From an uncultured Bacteroidales bacterium (GTDB taxonomy: Bacteria; Bacteroidota; Bacteroidia; Bacteroidales; P3): a stretch of DNA of 46,462 bases. The stretch spans positions 1-46,462 of the forward strand of contig CAMWNM010000012.1 in assembly GCA_947175635.1 (NCBI GenBank), in the 5' to 3' direction. A model generated the notes under the pieces. That model saw only the letters and a list, made by a program, of their open reading frames with translations. It ran no database searches and was not told the DNA's origin. Positions 42,767-46,462 of this stretch are shown here, piece after piece. Numbering within the stretch: position 1 is the stretch's first letter; each line of letters begins with the position of its first letter. Both the position numbers and the translations under genes were made by a program.

Positions 42767-45700
42767 TTAGCGAACCACAAATTTCATAACGGCGGTTCCT
42801 TTGTCGGTGGTAACACGGGCAAAGTAAATACCGGCGCTGAGTTTGCTTACGCTGTAGCGGTAATCGTTGGTATTGAGGGCATTGGATTGGTAAACCTTCA
42901 TACCGGCGATATTAAAGATGGCCACTTGGTTGATAACCGCATCCTGTGCATGGATGGTAACCATTTCCTTGGCGGGATTGGGGTAAACCGACAGGAGGGT
43001 TTCCAAACGGGCAACGTCTTGATTGGATAAGCTACGGCAAACGGTGATATCATCGATCATGAAAATGAAAGCGTCTTCCGAAACGCATTGAATAGCCAGA
43101 TAAACTTCCTTGCCGGAAAACTCTTTCAGGTCGATGTTTACTTCTGTCCAGTCTTCTACCGGAGCTTCGCGCGTCGCTCCGATTTTTTCGAAGCTCTCAA
43201 TCTTGTCGTCGGTGGTGGAAACGTACACGTTGTATTTTTCCAAACCGTAATCGTCCATATAGGTTTTCACAAAGAAAGTCATGAATTCCTTGCCGGCTAC
43301 GATCTTCAGTTTGGGCGAGATCAGCCAGTCGTTATTTAAACCGTCTTCGGCGGCGAAAGATGCACCGAAACGTTCTCCTCCATGAGGGGCGGCCTCAAGG
43401 CCAATCGCTTCAGGATTGAAGGCGATAAAGGCGAAAGGATCTCCTGCATGGGGGAAAGTCAGACCATTGAAACCATAGGTGGTGGATCCGTCAGCGTCAA
43501 CCGTTTTCCAGGCGGGATTGAATTCATCGATGGCGAAGTCTTCGCAATATTCGAAATCCATTACGTAAGGATCGGCCGGCGCCAAAGAGTTTATGGTTTT
43601 GGTGCAGGTGTCGTTGGTGATATCGGCATCGCCTTCAAGTGCGGAGAAAACGGTAAGGACATATTCCGTGCTGGGAGTGGAAAGGTCGGCTTCAAAGCTT
43701 ACTTCAGCATTGCCATAAGGTTGCAGATCAACGTTTTTTGTCGATATCAGCTTGCCGTTTACCAGAAGGGAAACAGGCGTTTGGGCCGCTTTAAAGCCAT
43801 TGCTTTTCACAACGGCAACAATCTCTTGGTTTTCTGCGAACAGACCGGTTGCGTTGGGTTTGGTGATTTCAGATACGAAAACGTCTTTTTCAACCGGGTT
43901 GGCATCCGGTCCGAAGACGGCGCGGATAGAGGGCGTTCCCAGATTATCCTGATAGTTGACGGGATTAGCCGTGGTGATATAAAGACCTACACCCGGAATC
44001 AAGTCGGAAATAAGACCATAGGAAGAGGAGCCGGTTTGAATCGCGGAAATCATGTAATCGCCGGCTTCCAGAATGATGGACGGCACTGCGTAGTCGCGCT
44101 GACCGGCGGTTGTGCCTCTGCGAACTTCGGTTTCGTAAATCAAGTCGCCCAGGGTTCTGGTGGCGCTGTTCCATTTGTGGATGGTGATGCCTACCGTCAT
44201 GTCATTGGCTTCGCTCCAGCCGAGGGAAACGGCCGTCAGCGTGTCTTGCGTCACCAAGGTGAAAGGAATACCGCAACCGATGCGTCCTGAGGCACCGATG
44301 GCGTAGTTTTCATTGTACATATCCTCGGAAACGTAGTCGTATGCCATTACGTAATCGTTAACTTCGATTTCCGTTTCTTTAGCGTTGTCGAAGAGTTGCG
44401 CCTCTTCTTCTCCGTCTAAGTTGACTGTGGCAACAAATTTCACTTTGTCTCCGGCTTTGAGGCCGTTTATGGTCAGGGTTACGTCAACGTCTGCAATGGC
44501 ATCGGCCTCGAGATTTTTTACAGTGGCTGTGCCTACTTGCGTTTCGCCCATTTTAACGGAAACGGTAGCTTCATCCATGGTGAGTTTACCTCTGTTTTGT
44601 ACCGTAGCCGAGGCTTGGAACGCTCCGTTGACTTGTTTGGCCGGCATCAGACGGGCCAAGCCTGTGTTAAAGGCATTCAAACGGGCGTCTTTGTCGGCCA
44701 CTTCAGTGACCATGATATTGCGAAGCCCCATTATGCCTTGCATATCGGCAGAGAAATAAACGGCATACGTGCCGGAAGTTTCCGGTTCCAAGAGAATATC
44801 CTTTGTTTCCCAATCTTCCACGAAGACTTCTTCATCTTCAAAAACGGTTTCCCATTCAGAAATGGGTTCTGAGGTCAGGCCGAAGCCGACATGGTAATTT
44901 TCCGTAAATTCCCAGATAAAGAAAATCATTCCGGCCCAGTAATCGTAAGAAAGGCGATAGGTTTTACCGGCTTCCAGTTCAAAGCATTGGGAAACAAGCG
45001 GCTGTCCGGTCATGAAATCAGCTTCGGCCACACCGTTCTCCATGATCCATGCACCCGGATAGGTGGAAACGAACCCGTTGTTGTCCAAATCGAATTCATA
45101 GGGAAGTTCCGTCAAGCCGTCGGTTTTCGTGAAACATCCGGCCGTTTGGTTGTCTTCGAGATTCATTTCTCCGGCGATAGGCAATACACCGGCCACAACC
45201 GTATAGGTTTCATTTGTGTTGACAGGGCTGATTTTGGCGTTGAACGTGTAGGTGACGGTCTTGCCGGATTCCAACTTGGTTTCGATGTCCTGTTTGATCG
45301 TATCCAGTTTGGATTCTTCATCCTCCGGATCCCCGAGGGCATACCAGATCGTGAAGGCTTCTGCATCGGCCGTGCCTCTGTTGGTTACGTTCAGCTGCAC
45401 TTCAACTTCTTCTCCGATTTCGCAGCCTACAACAGGCAATACCAGTGTTTCAACCGCCAGATCATAAGGTCCGATGACGGTACAGTAGTCGCCGTCATAC
45501 GGGTCCATAGACATTTCGAAAGTATAGGCAAAACCGGCCTCGAAAGTAAAGTCATCCAGGCAGGAATTGCCGCCGGCGATATAAGTTTTGTCGCCTTCGC
45601 AGGGGTTGATGACAAGAATGTCGTAAACACCGGCTTCGATTTCGATGGAAGCATCTTCATTGTCCAAAATAACCGATTCGAAATCCGTTGCCGAGGCGTT

Positions 45701-46144
45701 TTCGGGGATTTTGTAGTCGGCCATATCGTAATAGGTACGTAAAATGCTTTGGTTAAGACCGTACCGAATCATGTTTTCTGCCGTGTCGCAAAGGTGGGCG
45801 TCTTTGTCGAGCAGCATCTGGTAGCCGCTGCCATCTTCCCAGCAAGAACCTACAACCAGATTGATCGTAACTTTGTCGGGGTTGTCCGAAGCTTTTTGGG
45901 CTACATGTTTCAAAATAGGTTTCAGATTTCTGACAGGAACAGCGGCCCGTTTCTGAACGCCGTTGAGGCCAAGTCTCTGGGCCATTTTCGGATTGAGGTT
46001 TTTGCTCTGTTGAGCTTTGGCGCTTGCCGTCATGGCGGTGGCAGGCGCGGTGGGCGTGGCGGCTTTCTTTGCAATAGGCTGTGCAAAAGCAGCAGACAAC
46101 AAAATCGTTGCCGACAGTCCCAAGGAAACAAGCATTCTTTTCAT
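42767..46144 (-). CDS. Large T9SS-secreted protein with cleaved-adhesin-type domain, 1125 aa
   Basis: A signal peptide probably ends at SAAFA|QP (Gln22 exposed). A low-complexity alanine/lysine segment follows, then several beta domains: one CARDB/Ig-like region around residues 245-345 (PVVGCEIGEEVEVQLNVTN), repeats of the same kind near 540-620 and 790-880, and a cleaved-adhesin/choice-of-anchor-J domain at about 885-1050 (DFEYCEDFAIDEFNPAW, GLNNDWLISPKLKI). The C-terminal ~75 residues (YPNPAKEMVTIHA ... KFVVR) are a T9SS type A sorting domain. The architecture resembles Porphyromonas hemagglutinin-type adhesins. Function unknown. The 3' terminator is strong. Confidence 0.92.
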   Translation of the reverse strand: MKRMLVSLGLSATILLSAAFAQPIAKKAATPTAPATAMTASAKAQQSKNLNPKMAQRLGLNGVQKRAAVPVRNLKPILKHVAQKASDNPDKVTINLVVGSCWEDGSGYQMLLDKDAHLCDTAENMIRYGLNQSILRTYYDMADYKIPENASATDFESVILDNEDASIEIEAGVYDILVINPCEGDKTYIAGGNSCLDDFTFEAGFAYTFEMSMDPYDGDYCTVIGPYDLAVETLVLPVVGCEIGEEVEVQLNVTNRGTADAEAFTIWYALGDPEDEESKLDTIKQDIETKLESGKTVTYTFNAKISPVNTNETYTVVAGVLPIAGEMNLEDNQTAGCFTKTDGLTELPYEFDLDNNGFVSTYPGAWIMENGVAEADFMTGQPLVSQCFELEAGKTYRLSYDYWAGMIFFIWEFTENYHVGFGLTSEPISEWETVFEDEEVFVEDWETKDILLEPETSGTYAVYFSADMQGIMGLRNIMVTEVADKDARLNAFNTGLARLMPAKQVNGAFQASATVQNRGKLTMDEATVSVKMGETQVGTATVKNLEADAIADVDVTLTINGLKAGDKVKFVATVNLDGEEEAQLFDNAKETEIEVNDYVMAYDYVSEDMYNENYAIGASGRIGCGIPFTLVTQDTLTAVSLGWSEANDMTVGITIHKWNSATRTLGDLIYETEVRRGTTAGQRDYAVPSIILEAGDYMISAIQTGSSSYGLISDLIPGVGLYITTANPVNYQDNLGTPSIRAVFGPDANPVEKDVFVSEITKPNATGLFAENQEIVAVVKSNGFKAAQTPVSLLVNGKLISTKNVDLQPYGNAEVSFEADLSTPSTEYVLTVFSALEGDADITNDTCTKTINSLAPADPYVMDFEYCEDFAIDEFNPAWKTVDADGSTTYGFNGLTFPHAGDPFAFIAFNPEAIGLEAAPHGGERFGASFAAEDGLNNDWLISPKLKIVAGKEFMTFFVKTYMDDYGLEKYNVYVSTTDDKIESFEKIGATREAPVEDWTEVNIDLKEFSGKEVYLAIQCVSEDAFIFMIDDITVCRSLSNQDVARLETLLSVYPNPAKEMVTIHAQDAVINQVAIFNIAGMKVYQSNALNTNDYRYSVSKLSAGIYFARVTTDKGTAVMKFVVR

Positions 46145-46462
46145 AATAGCTGTTTTTTTAGTTAGTATAATAGGTTAATTAGGGTTTCTCTTGTGTGATT
46201 TAGGTTGTTAATCGATATTCTGTTTGTATAAAATTTTGTATAAGCGTTTTAAATTTTACCTGATACCGTTCAATACATGCATTCATGTATGAATGTGAAC
46301 ACGGTTGTAAAGATAATCAAAAATTTTAGAATTGCCAAATTTATGATAAAAAAATCTGGAAGTGCCTTGCGGCGGTTCCACGGCAAACAGGTGCGGACGC
46401 AGGGAGTGTCCGTGAAAGTACATGATGACAGACATTGCCCTAAGATTGGTCAGTAAGATGTA
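46145..46462. other. 318-bp region upstream of the T9SS cargo gene
   Basis: No gene recognised. A near-consensus minus-strand -7 (TATCTTTA, 46308-46315) may drive the cargo gene with a leader of about 160 bases. Overlapping palindromes occur at 46273-46296 (ATACATG/CATGTAT and CATTCAT/ATGAATG). The rightmost 90 bases are GC-richer and may belong to the next gene. Confidence 0.45.

Overview
The window is a stretch of chromosome from a member of the Bacteroidota, most likely order Bacteroidales. Four things point there. Promoter elements of the TAnnTTTG type (the -7 box of the Bacteroidota primary sigma factor) precede many genes. There is a type IX secretion (T9SS) component, PorZ, and a large secreted protein with a T9SS C-terminal sorting domain. 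There is a bacterial glutaminyl cyclase of the Porphyromonas type. Several gene orders are typical of the phylum, such as dUTPase / nucleotidyltransferase / TPR / DUF4292 / EnvC and zapA / ncRNA / rny. Genus cannot be decided from the sequence alone.

Layout. 1-2.1 kb: three plus-strand envelope genes (two lipoproteins and a DUF2846-like protein). 2.1-9.9 kb: a minus-strand run of housekeeping genes: ruvC, queA, truB, lpxD, sufE, rarA, an RsmI-like methyltransferase and dnaA, with a 75-bp tandem repeat array upstream of lpxD. 9.9-10.4 kb: a 511-bp non-coding stretch upstream of dnaA with DnaA-box-like sequences and strong hairpins. 10.4-15.8 kb: a thioesterase convergent with rny, a structured RNA candidate (6S-like), zapA, a coiled-coil protein, holA, AMP nucleosidase, a Sua5/YciO-family gene and the SRP RNA. 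16-22.4 kb: GT2 glycosyltransferase, MORN-type protein, tRNA-Leu, CPBP protease, porZ and recO. 22.4-34.6 kb: a long minus-strand run of envelope and core genes: a TlpA-like thioredoxin, LOG, EnvC, DUF4292 lipoprotein, TPR protein, nucleotidyltransferase, a membrane-fused dUTPase, flippase, glutaminyl cyclase, pheS and a secreted cyclophilin. 34.6-39 kb: comF, a coiled-coil membrane protein, ROK kinase, YraN, a Fur/PerR regulator with reverse rubrerythrin, and tRNA-Met. 39-41.1 kb: an AT-rich segment next to tRNA-Met with a DUF4143-type ATPase and a broken reading frame, which looks acquired. 41.1-46.5 kb: DegT/DnrJ aminotransferase, tRNA-Arg and a 1125-residue T9SS cargo protein.

How it fits together. 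A recurring theme is envelope biogenesis and secretion: PorZ, a T9SS substrate, a glutaminyl cyclase, and at least five predicted signal peptides whose cleavage would expose an N-terminal glutamine, the substrate of that cyclase. A second theme is DNA replication and repair (dnaA, holA, rarA, ruvC, recO). A third is peroxide defence (Fur/PerR-type regulator with a palindromic operator, then rubrerythrin).

The least explained structures are short repeat elements. A 75-bp array (2.8 copies) upstream of lpxD and an exact 77-bp palindromic tandem duplication upstream of the cyclophilin gene both begin inside a -7 promoter element. A third, hairpin-forming element lies between recO and the thioredoxin gene. 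I see no CRISPR array, phage, transposase or complete defence system.
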